Source: Aestuariibaculum lutulentum | Lineage (GTDB): Bacteria; Bacteroidota; Bacteroidia; Flavobacteriales; Flavobacteriaceae | Assembly (NCBI RefSeq): GCF_032926325.1 | Contig: NZ_CP136709.1 | Span: 2,264,501 to 2,328,500, forward strand | Direction of reading: 5' to 3' | DNA: 64,000 bases | Shown: piece by piece, positions 45,066 to 53,444 of the stretch | How positions within the stretch are numbered: the stretch's first letter is position 1 | How the letters are laid out: the number at the start of each line of letters is the position of its first letter | Notes under the pieces: generated by a model | Databases searched by the model: none | The model's input: the letters and a program-made list of their open reading frames with translations, nothing else | Told to the model about the DNA's origin: nothing | Made by a program: the position numbers and the translations under genes

Positions 45066-46040
45066 ATGAAATTATTCTTAGCGTCTTTCTTGGCACTTGT
45101 TTTAGTGTCTTGTGAAACTTCAGTTAAAAACACCACCTTGGCTGGTCCTATATTTGGCACTAGTTATTCGGTGCTTTACGATTCAGAAGTTAATTATCAA
45201 CCGCAATTTGATAGTTTGTTTGCTGTAATAAATAAGTCGATGTCTACTTATATTCCAACCTCTGATATTTCAAAAATCAACAGAAATGAAGATAGTTTGG
45301 TTGATGCGCATTTCGAGAAGGTGTTCAATACCTCAAAAATCATTTATAAAGCAACACAAGGTGCTTTCGATCCAACGATTGGTGCTTTAGTAAATGCCTG
45401 GGATTTTGGTCCTGCTGGAAAAATAGTGAATCTCGATAGTTTAAAAATTGATAGTTTAATGCTGTCGGTAGGATTTGATAAAGTCCAACTTAATAATCAT
45501 ATTTTAAAGAAACCCAAAGGCGCTTTTATCGATTTTAATGCCATTGCAAAAGGTTATGGTGTGGATGTGATTGGGCAGTTTTTAGAAAGTAAAAATATTA
45601 AGAACTATTTGGTTGAAATAGGAGGGGAAATAAGAACGCGTGGTATTAATGCTGAAAAACAATCGCCTTGGAAAGTGGGTGTAGAGCAACCACATTTTGA
45701 CGGTACGCAATCTATTTTAAAGGGTATTACTGTAGTAAATGAAGCCATGGCTACTTCGGGTACGTACAGAAAGTTTAAGGTTGATGAAAACGGTAACAAA
45801 TATGCACATATTATAAATACCGAAACAGGTTATCCAAGTAAAACGAATTTGTTGAGTATTTCGGTTATTGCGTCAGATTGTATGACGGCCGATGCTTATG
45901 CAACAGCGTTTAAGGCTATGGGCGTTGAAAAGATCAAGACGTTTTTAAATTCGCATCCGGAACTTAAAGTGTTTCTAATTTTTGAAAACGAACAGCATGA
46001 ATTTGAAACCTTAAGTCTTAACGGGTTTCCTGAAGCTTAA
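45066..46040 (+). CDS. apbE: FAD:protein FMN transferase (ApbE) lipoprotein
   Basis: This 324-residue protein is anchored at the outer side of the inner membrane (lipobox VLVSC). It transfers FMN from FAD to Thr of NqrB and NqrC. Family blocks present are AFDPTIGALVNAWDFGP, GAFIDFNAIAKGYGVDV, EIGGEIRTRG, and YAHIINTETGYP. The nqr operon ends 3.7 kb upstream. I chose the MKLFLASFLALVLVSC start because the longer ORF's extra seven residues break the lipoprotein signal. Confidence 0.93.
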   Translation: MKLFLASFLALVLVSCETSVKNTTLAGPIFGTSYSVLYDSEVNYQPQFDSLFAVINKSMSTYIPTSDISKINRNEDSLVDAHFEKVFNTSKIIYKATQGAFDPTIGALVNAWDFGPAGKIVNLDSLKIDSLMLSVGFDKVQLNNHILKKPKGAFIDFNAIAKGYGVDVIGQFLESKNIKNYLVEIGGEIRTRGINAEKQSPWKVGVEQPHFDGTQSILKGITVVNEAMATSGTYRKFKVDENGNKYAHIINTETGYPSKTNLLSISVIASDCMTADAYATAFKAMGVEKIKTFLNSHPELKVFLIFENEQHEFETLSLNGFPEA

Positions 46041-46041
46041 T

Positions 46042-46410
46042 TTATAATGTTTCCAATAGAATAAACAACCAGCCTAAAATTAAAAGTAAACCTCCAAGAG
46101 GGGTGATTGGCCCTAAGAATTTTAATTTTTTGCCTTTAGCACTGCTTAAAACCAAGCCATAAATACTGAAGGAAAATAGTAATATCCCGATGGTAAAACA
46201 CCAGTAAATGATTGAATTATTAAAGTTATTTAGGCCTAGAGCAAGTAAAACAATGGCGTGATACATTTGGTATTTAACGCCTGTTTCAAAACTTTTTAAT
46301 AGTTCGCTGTCCGAAATTATTTTTTTTAGAGCATGGGCACCAAAGGCACCAAATATTACTGATAGCATACCATATAAAGTGCCTGTTATAATAAAATAGT
46401 GTTGTGCCAT
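46042..46410 (-). CDS. DUF423 family membrane protein (YgdD-like)
   Basis: This 122-residue protein has four TM helices. FGAFGAHALKK, FETGVKYQMYHAI and the C-terminal GGLLLILGWLFI are DUF423 hallmarks. Its function is unknown; a mild role in membrane stress is sometimes suspected. It is the last gene of a minus-strand row map-DUF3050-methyltransferase-DUF423. Confidence 0.88.
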   Translation of the reverse strand: MAQHYFIITGTLYGMLSVIFGAFGAHALKKIISDSELLKSFETGVKYQMYHAIVLLALGLNNFNNSIIYWCFTIGILLFSFSIYGLVLSSAKGKKLKFLGPITPLGGLLLILGWLFILLETL

Positions 46411-46427
46411 TTAATCTAATCTTAGTT

Positions 46428-47192
46428 TTATTTCCTTACCACAGGAATAATTTCGCCTTTAGCTAAGCAGTAGGTTTCAATATCCTGTTTAGAGAAATTT
46501 TTGGTGTAATCAGCTTCTTCAACCGTAAAACCAATAGAACGCAATTTGTCGAAATAATCACGACCATACACACGCACATGGTCATATTGTCCGAAGATTT
46601 TAGCGCGTTCTTTTTTATCGGTTATTGTGTAGTCTTCAAAAGTAACCTCGCGGTTTAAGTCCTGAGGAATTTGAAAAATTCCCCAGCCGCCTGGTTTCAT
46701 CACACGATATAATTCCTGCATGGCTTTAGTATCATCAGGGATATGTTCCAGTACGTGATTGCATAAAATAACATCAAATTCATTATCCTTAAACGGTAAA
46801 TCGCAGATGTCAGCTTTTACATCCGCAATTGGTGATAATAAATCAGTTGTAGTATAATCTAAATGCTTTAAGCTTTTAAAGCGTTTTAAAAAGCATTGTT
46901 CAGGGGCAAAGTGTAAAACTTTTAAGTTGTCGGTAAAGAAATTGGTTTCCTTATTCAAATAGAGCCACAATAATCTATGGCGTTCTAAACTTAAAGTTGA
47001 AGGTGACAACACGTTATTGCGTTGTGTGCCGTAACCATAAGGCAAAAACGTTCTGAACCCTTTACCGTCTATGGGATCGATAAAGTTGTTTCCTCGTAAA
47101 AAGAAAGCCAGAACCGGACGAATGATATAACTTAACCTGATTAATAAAGGTCGCGGAATAACATTCAGAATTATTTTAAAAAGCTTTTTCAA
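46428..47192 (-). CDS. SAM-dependent methyltransferase (Methyltransf_11 type)
   Basis: This 254-residue class I methyltransferase has DVILCNHVLEHIPDDTKAM and LYRVMKPGGWGIFQIP as motif blocks. The N-terminal part is hydrophobic and basic (LLIRLSYIIRPVLAFFLRG), so it may be membrane-bound. It is 5 bp downstream of the DUF3050 gene. Substrate unknown; small molecules made by a DUF3050 enzyme are a testable option. Confidence 0.75.
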   Translation of the reverse strand: MKKLFKIILNVIPRPLLIRLSYIIRPVLAFFLRGNNFIDPIDGKGFRTFLPYGYGTQRNNVLSPSTLSLERHRLLWLYLNKETNFFTDNLKVLHFAPEQCFLKRFKSLKHLDYTTTDLLSPIADVKADICDLPFKDNEFDVILCNHVLEHIPDDTKAMQELYRVMKPGGWGIFQIPQDLNREVTFEDYTITDKKERAKIFGQYDHVRVYGRDYFDKLRSIGFTVEEADYTKNFSKQDIETYCLAKGEIIPVVRK

Positions 47193-47197
47193 TGGCG

Positions 47198-47980
47198 TTA
47201 GGCTTCAACTAAACGATTGGTTTGAATTAAGGCAGCAATGCTGTCCCAAAGGGCGATGCGGTGTTCTAAAGCTTGTTTCGCAGTTGCTAAAGCTTCATCC
47301 CATTTTTTATCATCTTCCTTGCATAATTCTTCAATCATTTTTAAAGATAACGGACCGTGCTCATCACCATCCAATTCAATGTGACGGTTTAAATAATAAG
47401 TGAGTTTACTATAGGTATTATCTTCAGTTTTTGACTGATTTATAATTTGAAAGAACATATCAGGAATGACATCTTCACGACCAAAAGTAAATGCCGAAGC
47501 AATAACATGCGGTTTTTTAGTGTCAATAACATCGAATGAAAACTGAATGAAATTTAATGTTTCGGCTTCCAGTTTTGCTTTTAAGCCTGCATCGGTAATT
47601 GAAAGTCCTTCTTTTATGAAATCGATAAATGTATTAATCTGTTTTGTATTGGCACCAACCTGAAGCATGGCATCTAAGTACATTTCATAATGACTCTTAG
47701 GCTCGCCAAGTTCGTTAACATCACTTTCTTCACCTAAAACAATTTCATTTATAAATCTTGAGGTTGCCGGATTAGCCACAGGCACCCAAGGTAGGGTAGT
47801 TGTGGTTAACTGGTTTTGAAGTGATTTTAACAGCGACATAAAATCCCAAACTGCAAAAACGTGTTGTTCCATAAAGGTTTTAACATCGTCGATAGCGTTT
47901 AAGTCACTATATAATTTATGATTGTTTAACTGAGCTCTTAAAGGAGCAAGCTCTTGTTCAATACGTTCAATTTGGTTCAT
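47198..47980 (-). CDS. DUF3050 protein, possibly a haem-oxygenase-like diiron enzyme
   Basis: This 260-residue, mostly helical protein has a Pfam DUF3050-like pattern: MEQHVFAVWDFMSLLKSLQ, ASAFTFGREDVIPDMF, and NRHIELDGDEHGPLS. It contains H200xxxD204xxxH208 and further carboxylates and His (E169, H97, E79/E84-85). These could supply the ligands found in haem-oxygenase-like diiron oxidases. That is inference from motif spacing; a non-metal scaffold role is possible. It lies 1 bp after map. Confidence 0.75.
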   Translation of the reverse strand: MNQIERIEQELAPLRAQLNNHKLYSDLNAIDDVKTFMEQHVFAVWDFMSLLKSLQNQLTTTTLPWVPVANPATSRFINEIVLGEESDVNELGEPKSHYEMYLDAMLQVGANTKQINTFIDFIKEGLSITDAGLKAKLEAETLNFIQFSFDVIDTKKPHVIASAFTFGREDVIPDMFFQIINQSKTEDNTYSKLTYYLNRHIELDGDEHGPLSLKMIEELCKEDDKKWDEALATAKQALEHRIALWDSIAALIQTNRLVEA

Positions 47981-47981
47981 G

Positions 47982-48800
47982 TTAAAGAACTAATGCTTTT
48001 TGTCTGAATTCGTCTTCTTCGTTTGATGTGATGCCTAAAGCATCGTAGATATAAGCAAAGGTTGAAAGTAATTCTGGTTTGCCATCAACAATAGCTACAT
48101 CATGCTCGAAGTGCGCACTTGGTTTGTTATCTAAAGTGGTAATGGTCCAACCATCTCTATGCTGCTGAATACGGTGTGTTCCCATGTTGATCATAGGTTC
48201 GATAGCAACAACCATACCTTCAACAAACTTTTTACCACGACCGCGTTTTCCGTAGTTTGGCATTTCAGGGTCTTCGTGCATTTTTCTACCTAATCCATGA
48301 CCTACCAATTCGCGAACAACGCCGTAACCGCGATCTTCACAATATTTTTGAATGGCAAAACCAACATCACCAACACGATTATTTATTTTGAATTCACGAA
48401 TACCAATGTAAAGTGATTCTTTTGTAACCTGAAGTAGCTTTTCAGTTTCAGGGTCAATTTCACCAACGGCAAAGGTATAGGCATGATCACCATAAAAACC
48501 ATTTTTTAAAGCTCCGCAGTCAATTGAAATAATATCGCCTTCAACTAAAGGATCATTATTAGGAATACCATGAACCACTTGTGAGTTTGGACTCATACAA
48601 AGGGTGTTCGGGAAATCGTATAAGCCTAAAAATCCTGGAATAGCGCCATGATCTCTAATACACTCTTCGGCAATTTTATCAAGTTGTAATGTTGTTACAC
48701 CTGGTTTTACGGCTTTTGCTATTTCTCCTAAAGTTTTAGATACGATTAAGGCACTTTCGCGCATTAATTCAATTTCTTCTCTGGTTTTAATCTGAATCAT
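47982..48800 (-). CDS. map: methionine aminopeptidase, type I
   Basis: This 272-residue dinuclear metalloprotease removes the N-terminal Met from new proteins. Metal ligands: Asp in SIDCGALKNGFYGDHAYTF (two Asp), His in VGHGLGRKMHEDPEMPNYG, and Glu in VAIEPMINMG and HFEHDVAI. It has no N-terminal zinc finger, as in the bacterial short type. The first gene of a row of four on the minus strand, with a -7 element 19 nt upstream. Confidence 0.96.
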   Translation of the reverse strand: MIQIKTREEIELMRESALIVSKTLGEIAKAVKPGVTTLQLDKIAEECIRDHGAIPGFLGLYDFPNTLCMSPNSQVVHGIPNNDPLVEGDIISIDCGALKNGFYGDHAYTFAVGEIDPETEKLLQVTKESLYIGIREFKINNRVGDVGFAIQKYCEDRGYGVVRELVGHGLGRKMHEDPEMPNYGKRGRGKKFVEGMVVAIEPMINMGTHRIQQHRDGWTITTLDNKPSAHFEHDVAIVDGKPELLSTFAYIYDALGITSNEEDEFRQKALVL

Positions 48801-48818
48801 GTGTCAAAAAAATATGGG

Positions 48819-48826
48819 CAAAGATA
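48819..48826 (-). promoter_or_regulatory. -7 element of map
   Basis: The minus strand reads TATCTTTG (TAnnTTTG), 18 nt before the map ATG at 48800. Confidence 0.4.
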
Positions 48827-48889
48827 CTTAAAATAGTGGGAATGACTTTTGAATGAAAGGAATAATTAACATTACCGATGAAAGGTAGA

Positions 48890-49294
48890 TTATTTGAAAA
48901 TTCTGAAAAAGCCTTTCTTTTTTTCTTCTTCCTTTGGTTCGGTATTGGTTACCATTTGGTAAATTTCACCCCAACCCGGAAACCCGCCAATATTTCTATC
49001 GTCGATGAATAAATCGGCGTGAATTTTTCGGCTTGAATTATTACTGAAATCCTCTTCTGGATAACTGCGGTTTACGGCATAAAATGTAATGCCATGTTCT
49101 TTGCAAAAATTAACCGCATCATCTAATTTACTGCCATGGCGGTAAGTCCATAAAATAAGCCGATGGCCTTTGTTTTGAAGCATTTTTAAAGTTTCAAAAG
49201 CAAAAAGCATCGGCTTTCCTATATTCGGGTAAGCATCTTCAACTATGGTGCCATCAAAATCGACAGCGATTATAAGTTGTGTGTTTAAATTCAT
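48890..49294 (-). CDS. small HAD-superfamily hydrolase (BT0820-like)
   Basis: This 134-residue HAD protein has motif I AVDFDGTIVED (Asp12, Asp14), ILWTYRHGSK as motif II, and DLFIDDRNIGG for motif IV (DD). It has no cap domain, like the BT0820 group. Predicted phosphatase with unknown substrate. Encoded downstream of gpmI but under its own -7 element. Confidence 0.82.
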   Translation of the reverse strand: MNLNTQLIIAVDFDGTIVEDAYPNIGKPMLFAFETLKMLQNKGHRLILWTYRHGSKLDDAVNFCKEHGITFYAVNRSYPEEDFSNNSSRKIHADLFIDDRNIGGFPGWGEIYQMVTNTEPKEEEKKKGFFRIFK

Positions 49295-49320
49295 TAAGAT
49301 TATAAACTTGTTGTTTAAAA

Positions 49321-49328
49321 CAAATGTA
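49321..49328 (-). promoter_or_regulatory. -7 element of the HAD gene
   Basis: The minus strand reads TACATTTG (TAnnTTTG), 26 nt upstream of the ATG at 49294. Confidence 0.35.
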
Positions 49329-49345
49329 CAATTTTAATTAAGAAA

Positions 49346-50863
49346 TTAAACTAAAGCATGCTGTGTCATGGCAGCTGGCTGCTCAACGCCCATTAATTTT
49401 AAAATTGTTGGTGCTACATCACCTAAAATACCATCCTTGATAGATTTTAATTCGTTGTCGATTAAAATAACAGGAACAGGATTTGTGGTGTGTGCCGTAT
49501 TTGGTGTACCATCTGGGTTAATCATAGTTTCACAGTTTCCGTGATCCGCGATTAAAATAGTTGTGTAACCGTTGTCAAGAGCTGTTGTTACTACATCTTT
49601 AACACATTCATCAACCGCTTCACAGGCTTTAATAGCGGCTTCCATAACACCAGTATGTCCAACCATATCTCCATTTGCAAAGTTTAAACATACGAAATCA
49701 ACATCGCCTTTTTCTAATTCAGGAACTAAGGCATCACGTAACTCGTAGGCGCTCATTTCCGGTTGTAAATCGTAAGTCGCTACTTTAGGAGAATTTCTTA
49801 AAATACGCGTTTCACCTTCAAATTCTTTTTCCTGACCACCAGAGAAGAAGAAAGTAACGTGTGGGTATTTTTCAGTTTCAGCAATGCGAATTTGTTTTTT
49901 ACCATTCTTAGCCAAAACTTCACCTAAAGTTTCCGATAAGTTGTCTTTGTTGAAAATTACATTAACGTTTTTATAGGTGTCATCGTAATTGGTAAGCGTT
50001 ACATAATGCAGGTTTAATTTGTGCATGTTTTGCTCGTGGAAATCGGTTTGCGACAACGCTTCTGTTAACTCACGACCACGATCGGTTCTAAAGTTAAAGA
50101 AGATCACTACATCGCCGTCTTTTATTTTTGTTACAGGTTCGCCATCTGCACCAGTGATAATAATTGGCTTAATGAACTCGTCGGTAATATCGTTGTTGTA
50201 ATTTTTTTGAACAGTATCGGTAACGTTGGTTGATTTCTCGCCAATACCGTTTACCATGGCATCGTAAGCTAATTTAACACGTTCCCAGCGTTTATCTCTA
50301 TCCATAGCATAATATCTTCCGGTTACAGTAGCTAATTTTGCATTGGATTTTTCAAGGTGAGATTCTAATTCGGTTAAAAAGCCGAAACCAGATTTTGGGT
50401 CTACATCACGTCCATCGGTAAAGGCGTGGATGTAGGTGTGCTCTAAACCGTATTCATCGGCGGCATCAATTAAACCGAAAAGGTGCTTTATGTGAGAGTG
50501 AACGCCACCATCACTTAATAGACCAAGAAAGTGAACGTCTTTATTATTTGTTTTAGCGTATTCAAAAGCATCAACCAATACCTTCTCGGTATTTAAGGTT
50601 TTGTTTTCAACTGCTAAATTAACTTTTACTAAATCTTGATATACAATGCGACCGGCACCTAAATTCATATGTCCTACTTCGCTATTACCCATTTGTCCTT
50701 CAGGTAAACCAACGTGTAAACCGTCGGTTCGTAAGGTAGCGTAAGGGTATTTTGTGTAAAGAGAATCTATAAAAGGGGTGTTGGCATTGTCGATTGCAGA
50801 AACTTTAGGATCTGGAGAATTTCCCCAGCCATCAAGTATCATTAAGATAACTTTTTTGTTCAT
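49346..50863 (-). CDS. gpmI: 2,3-bisphosphoglycerate-independent phosphoglycerate mutase
   Basis: This 505-residue Mn2+-dependent glycolytic enzyme interconverts 3- and 2-phosphoglycerate. Alkaline-phosphatase-like core: ILMILDGWGNSPDP (metal Asp), PEGQMGNSEVGHMNLGAG (nucleophile Ser), VHFLGLLSDGGVHSH and ILIADHGNCETM. The start MNKKVILMIL is preferred to one nine codons upstream, because a -7 element (50888-50895) overlaps that longer version. Monocistronic to all appearances. Confidence 0.96.
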   Translation of the reverse strand: MNKKVILMILDGWGNSPDPKVSAIDNANTPFIDSLYTKYPYATLRTDGLHVGLPEGQMGNSEVGHMNLGAGRIVYQDLVKVNLAVENKTLNTEKVLVDAFEYAKTNNKDVHFLGLLSDGGVHSHIKHLFGLIDAADEYGLEHTYIHAFTDGRDVDPKSGFGFLTELESHLEKSNAKLATVTGRYYAMDRDKRWERVKLAYDAMVNGIGEKSTNVTDTVQKNYNNDITDEFIKPIIITGADGEPVTKIKDGDVVIFFNFRTDRGRELTEALSQTDFHEQNMHKLNLHYVTLTNYDDTYKNVNVIFNKDNLSETLGEVLAKNGKKQIRIAETEKYPHVTFFFSGGQEKEFEGETRILRNSPKVATYDLQPEMSAYELRDALVPELEKGDVDFVCLNFANGDMVGHTGVMEAAIKACEAVDECVKDVVTTALDNGYTTILIADHGNCETMINPDGTPNTAHTTNPVPVILIDNELKSIKDGILGDVAPTILKLMGVEQPAAMTQHALV

Positions 50864-50887
50864 TATAATGTGTAATTTTTTCAGTAT

Positions 50888-50895
50888 CAAATATA
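50888..50895 (-). promoter_or_regulatory. -7 element of gpmI
   Basis: The minus strand reads TATATTTG, a strong TAnnTTTG. It is 24 nt upstream of the preferred gpmI ATG. Confidence 0.45.
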
Positions 50896-51115
50896 CTGAA
50901 GTTTGTTAAAAAAAGGAAGATGAAACTGTTTAAAAACAGCCCCTTTTAGTGCTTTTTTGTGGTATAATTAAAAAAAGTGGATTCCGTTAAAGAAATGTGA
51001 ATGATATGTTAAAAATGCAGAAAAGAATGGTTTTAATGTAACATATGTTACTTAATGTCGTCTGTTAAGTATAATCAAAAAACAAAATCATTAATCAAAT
51101 CAAAATTCTTTCATC

Positions 51116-51502
51116 ATGAAAAAAACAATCATTCTTTCAGCCATTGCATTATGTTTATCTGTAGTATCAGTTAATGCAAAAACAATCGAACCTAATGTTA
51201 CAACTAGCAAAGTAACGTATTTTAAAGTCAACTCATTTTGTGTGTCTATTGCTAAAGGCGATATCGTTACCGTAAAAAAATTAATAGCCAGAGGTGAAGA
51301 CGTTAACCAAAAATCTAACGGGATGACACCAGCTATGTATGCTGCGAAATATAATCGTGTTGAAATTTTACAACTTTTAATTTCTGAAGGTGCCGATTTA
51401 AAAGCAAAATGTGGAAAAGGTTATACAGCAAAAAAATATGCCGAATTACACGGTGCTAAAGATGCTCAGCAAGTTATTGAAATGGCATTGTCAAAAAAAT
51501 AA
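51116..51502 (+). CDS. periplasmic small ankyrin-repeat protein
   Basis: This 128-residue protein has a signal peptide (cleavage near VNAK) and two to three ankyrin repeats: DIVTVKKLIARGEDVNQKSNGMTPAMYAA, and YNRVEILQLLISEGADLKAKCGKGYTAKKYA. Ankyrin folds mediate protein contacts; periplasmic ones are often linked to catalase or stress. Function unknown. A strong terminator follows. Confidence 0.75.
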   Translation: MKKTIILSAIALCLSVVSVNAKTIEPNVTTSKVTYFKVNSFCVSIAKGDIVTVKKLIARGEDVNQKSNGMTPAMYAAKYNRVEILQLLISEGADLKAKCGKGYTAKKYAELHGAKDAQQVIEMALSKK

Positions 51503-51542
51503 TTATAACACTTAATTTTATGATTATTTGAGTTAGTCGCTC

Positions 51543-51572
51543 AAAAAAGCCCTGTTTTTACAGGGCTTTTTT
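51543..51572. terminator. bidirectional terminator
   Basis: Perfect stem AAAAAAGCCCTG/CAGGGCTTTTTT with a 6-nt loop lies between the ankyrin gene (plus) and the acetyltransferase gene (minus). Confidence 0.9.
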
Positions 51573-51579
51573 ATGTTTG

Positions 51580-52035
51580 TTATTTTAAAGATTTGTACAT
51601 AACATAGTGTAAGCCGATATCTGAAATATTGAATGGCTCACCAATAACTTTGAAATTGTTTTTCTTGTAAAATGTCTTTGCTACCTCGCGGGCGTTGCAC
51701 CAAACGACTTGAATTTTCTTTTCTTTTAATAATGTGTCACCGTAGGCTACTAATAAATTACCGAGTCCTTTTCCTTGAAAAGTATCTAAAACGGCCATGC
51801 CTCTAAGTTGATACTGCAATGCTTCTGATAATAAATTAGTGGAGCTTTTAAAATAGGACACCACCCCGAGAAGTTGATTGTTGTTATAAATGCCTAAATG
51901 AAATGTGGTTTCCAAATTATCGCCATCAAAATTACAGGTTTCTATGGGTTTGCCAGGTCTTAAAACAGGATGTCTAACAGGAAATGTTTCAGGGGCACTT
52001 ATTATTTTTATATCGTATGGGTGTTGCTTCGTCAT
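51580..52035 (-). CDS. GNAT-family N-acetyltransferase
   Basis: This 151-residue acetyltransferase has the acetyl-CoA-binding motif QLRGMAVLDTFQGKGLGNLL (QxxGxG/A type) and VVWCNAREVAKTFYKKNNF near the C-terminus. The acceptor could be an amine, an amino acid or a protein. It lies by itself, with the tRNA-Gly region 320 bp upstream. Confidence 0.8.
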   Translation of the reverse strand: MTKQHPYDIKIISAPETFPVRHPVLRPGKPIETCNFDGDNLETTFHLGIYNNNQLLGVVSYFKSSTNLLSEALQYQLRGMAVLDTFQGKGLGNLLVAYGDTLLKEKKIQVVWCNAREVAKTFYKKNNFKVIGEPFNISDIGLHYVMYKSLK

Positions 52036-52356
52036 GATTTGAAATTATCTATGAATTCAAACTTAAATAAAATTCAAATTCATACCTGTTTTAGAAAGGA
52101 AATTTATTCAAGTCATCAAAAATTCCATTACGATTTAATAAAACGGACATTTTTGAATCTTTTTTAAGCCAAATTTTAGTTCGAAAAACACTGAAAATCC
52201 CTTTTAATAACTGAAGTGAGCAGAAATTATTAAAAATAATTTTATCTAAATATGTTCAAAATCAATGTCTTAATTTTTTAATTGAAATTTTTTTAAAAAA
52301 GTTGCATTTTTTATTTGTGAAATACTCGAAGGTTTTTATATATTTGCAACCGCAAT
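52036..52356. other. 321-bp AT-rich gap before tRNA-Gly
   Basis: There is no credible protein gene here; the only plus-strand frame is short and lacks a family. The right end holds the tRNA promoter (TTTG-N21-TATATTTG). The rest is A/T-rich with A and T runs, and no repeat or RNA structure that I recognise. Confidence 0.6.
52314..52346 (+). promoter_or_regulatory. tRNA-Gly promoter
   Basis: TTTG (52314-52317), a 21-nt spacer and TATATTTG (52339-52346) form the most complete Bacteroidota promoter in the window. It lies 10 nt before the mature tRNA 5' end. Confidence 0.65.
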
Positions 52357-52429
52357 GCGGGAGTAGCTCAGTTGGTAGAGCGTCAGCCTTCCAAGCTGAA
52401 TGTCGCCGGTTCGAACCCGGTCTCCCGCT
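52357..52429 (+). tRNA. tRNA-Gly (anticodon TCC)
   Basis: The 73-nt cloverleaf has acceptor GCGGGAG/CTCCCGC and D-arm GCTC/GAGC. The anticodon stem TCAGC/GCTGA has loop CTTCCAA, giving anticodon TCC (codon GGA). The TTCGAA T-loop is present. CCA is not encoded. Confidence 0.97.
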
Positions 52430-52436
52430 CAAAAAG

Positions 52437-52470
52437 AAAAAGCCTCATCGCTAACAGACGAGGCTTTTTT
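52437..52470 (+). terminator. terminator after tRNA-Gly
   Basis: AAAAAGCCTC/GAGGCTTTTT with a 13-nt loop and a long T run, 8 nt after the tRNA. Confidence 0.7.
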
Positions 52471-52536
52471 TATTGCTAAAACTTAAGGAAGAAGTTTAAT
52501 TTTTAAGTGTTAATCAAAATAAGAATAACTTCCTTT

Positions 52537-52564
52537 TAAAGCATCCCTTTCGGGATGCTTTTTT
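52537..52564. terminator. terminator for the peptidase E gene
   Basis: AAAGCATCCC-TTTC-GGGATGCTTT with A and T runs on both sides. It ends at the peptidase E stop, so it mainly serves that minus-strand gene. Confidence 0.8.
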
Positions 52565-53271
52565 TATTTCAGGGTATTTAATTCGGTTTCAGGTTCTACT
52601 TCGCAAGGAGATTTTCCTTTTTCAAAAATTCGAGCGGTTAAATGTCCTTTTAAAACAATAGAATCTCCAGAAACTCGTAGCCAACTGCCTTCGCGTAAAC
52701 CAACTACAGGTTGTGGGTTAAAACCGTGGAATTCTTTAATTCGTGTTTCTCTGGTTTCACCCATATGTTTACTATTGGTGTCCGGGTCTAAGTAATGTGG
52801 GTTAATGTTAAAGGGAACCAAAGCTAAGGCGTTAAAACTTGGTGGGTAAACAATAGGCATATCGTTGGTTGTTCTAATGGTTAATCCACAAATGTTACTG
52901 CCGGCACTCGTGCCTAAATAAGGTGTTCCGTTTTTTACAACGTTTTGTATAGCTTCAATTAAGTGGTTTCTGTGAAGCATATCGGTCAAAACAAAAGTAT
53001 TGCCACCTCCGGTAAAAATAGCTTCTGCATTGGCTATAGCTTCAACCGGATTTTCAAATTCATGAATGCCTTTAACTGTTTTATTAATTTTGGTAAAGGC
53101 TGTTTTTACAATGTTTGTATATTCATCATGCGAAATACCTCCTGGTCTTGCGTATGGGATAAACAATATGGTTTCAGCTTCTTTAAAAAAAGTGTTTAAT
53201 TCTTCTAATATGTAGTCTAAATATCCGCTGCCATGTATGGTTGAGGTACTGGCAATAATTATATTTTTCAT
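52564..53271 (-). CDS. pepE: peptidase E (alpha-aspartyl dipeptidase, S51 family)
   Basis: This 235-residue serine peptidase cleaves Asp-X dipeptides. The nucleophile sits in LGTSAGSNICGLT (Ser in GTSAGSN, about 120), in the class I glutamine-amidotransferase-like fold. TGGGNTF (about 91-97) and HGFNPQPVVGLREGS near the end are family blocks. The ORF begins 21 codons earlier, but a -7 element at 53290-53297 lies in that extension, so MKNIIIASTS is the likely start. Confidence 0.92.
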   Translation of the reverse strand: MKNIIIASTSTIHGSGYLDYILEELNTFFKEAETILFIPYARPGGISHDEYTNIVKTAFTKINKTVKGIHEFENPVEAIANAEAIFTGGGNTFVLTDMLHRNHLIEAIQNVVKNGTPYLGTSAGSNICGLTIRTTNDMPIVYPPSFNALALVPFNINPHYLDPDTNSKHMGETRETRIKEFHGFNPQPVVGLREGSWLRVSGDSIVLKGHLTARIFEKGKSPCEVEPETELNTLK

Positions 53272-53289
53272 TTTAATTAATTTATAAGG

Positions 53290-53297
53290 CAAAACTA
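53290..53297 (-). promoter_or_regulatory. -7 element of pepE
   Basis: The minus strand reads TAGTTTTG (TAnnTTTG), 18 nt upstream of ATG 53271. Confidence 0.4.
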
Positions 53298-53444
53298 CAC
53301 AAAATATTCTGTTGGTTTTTGTAGTAAGTTTCAAGCTAAAGTCTTATTTTTAAGAGTGAAATATTGTTTGTAGTTATCCAATAGATTTTTTCTGAATCTA
53401 TTAAATATGTCATCTAATTTTAAAAAATCATAATTTTCCAACTC

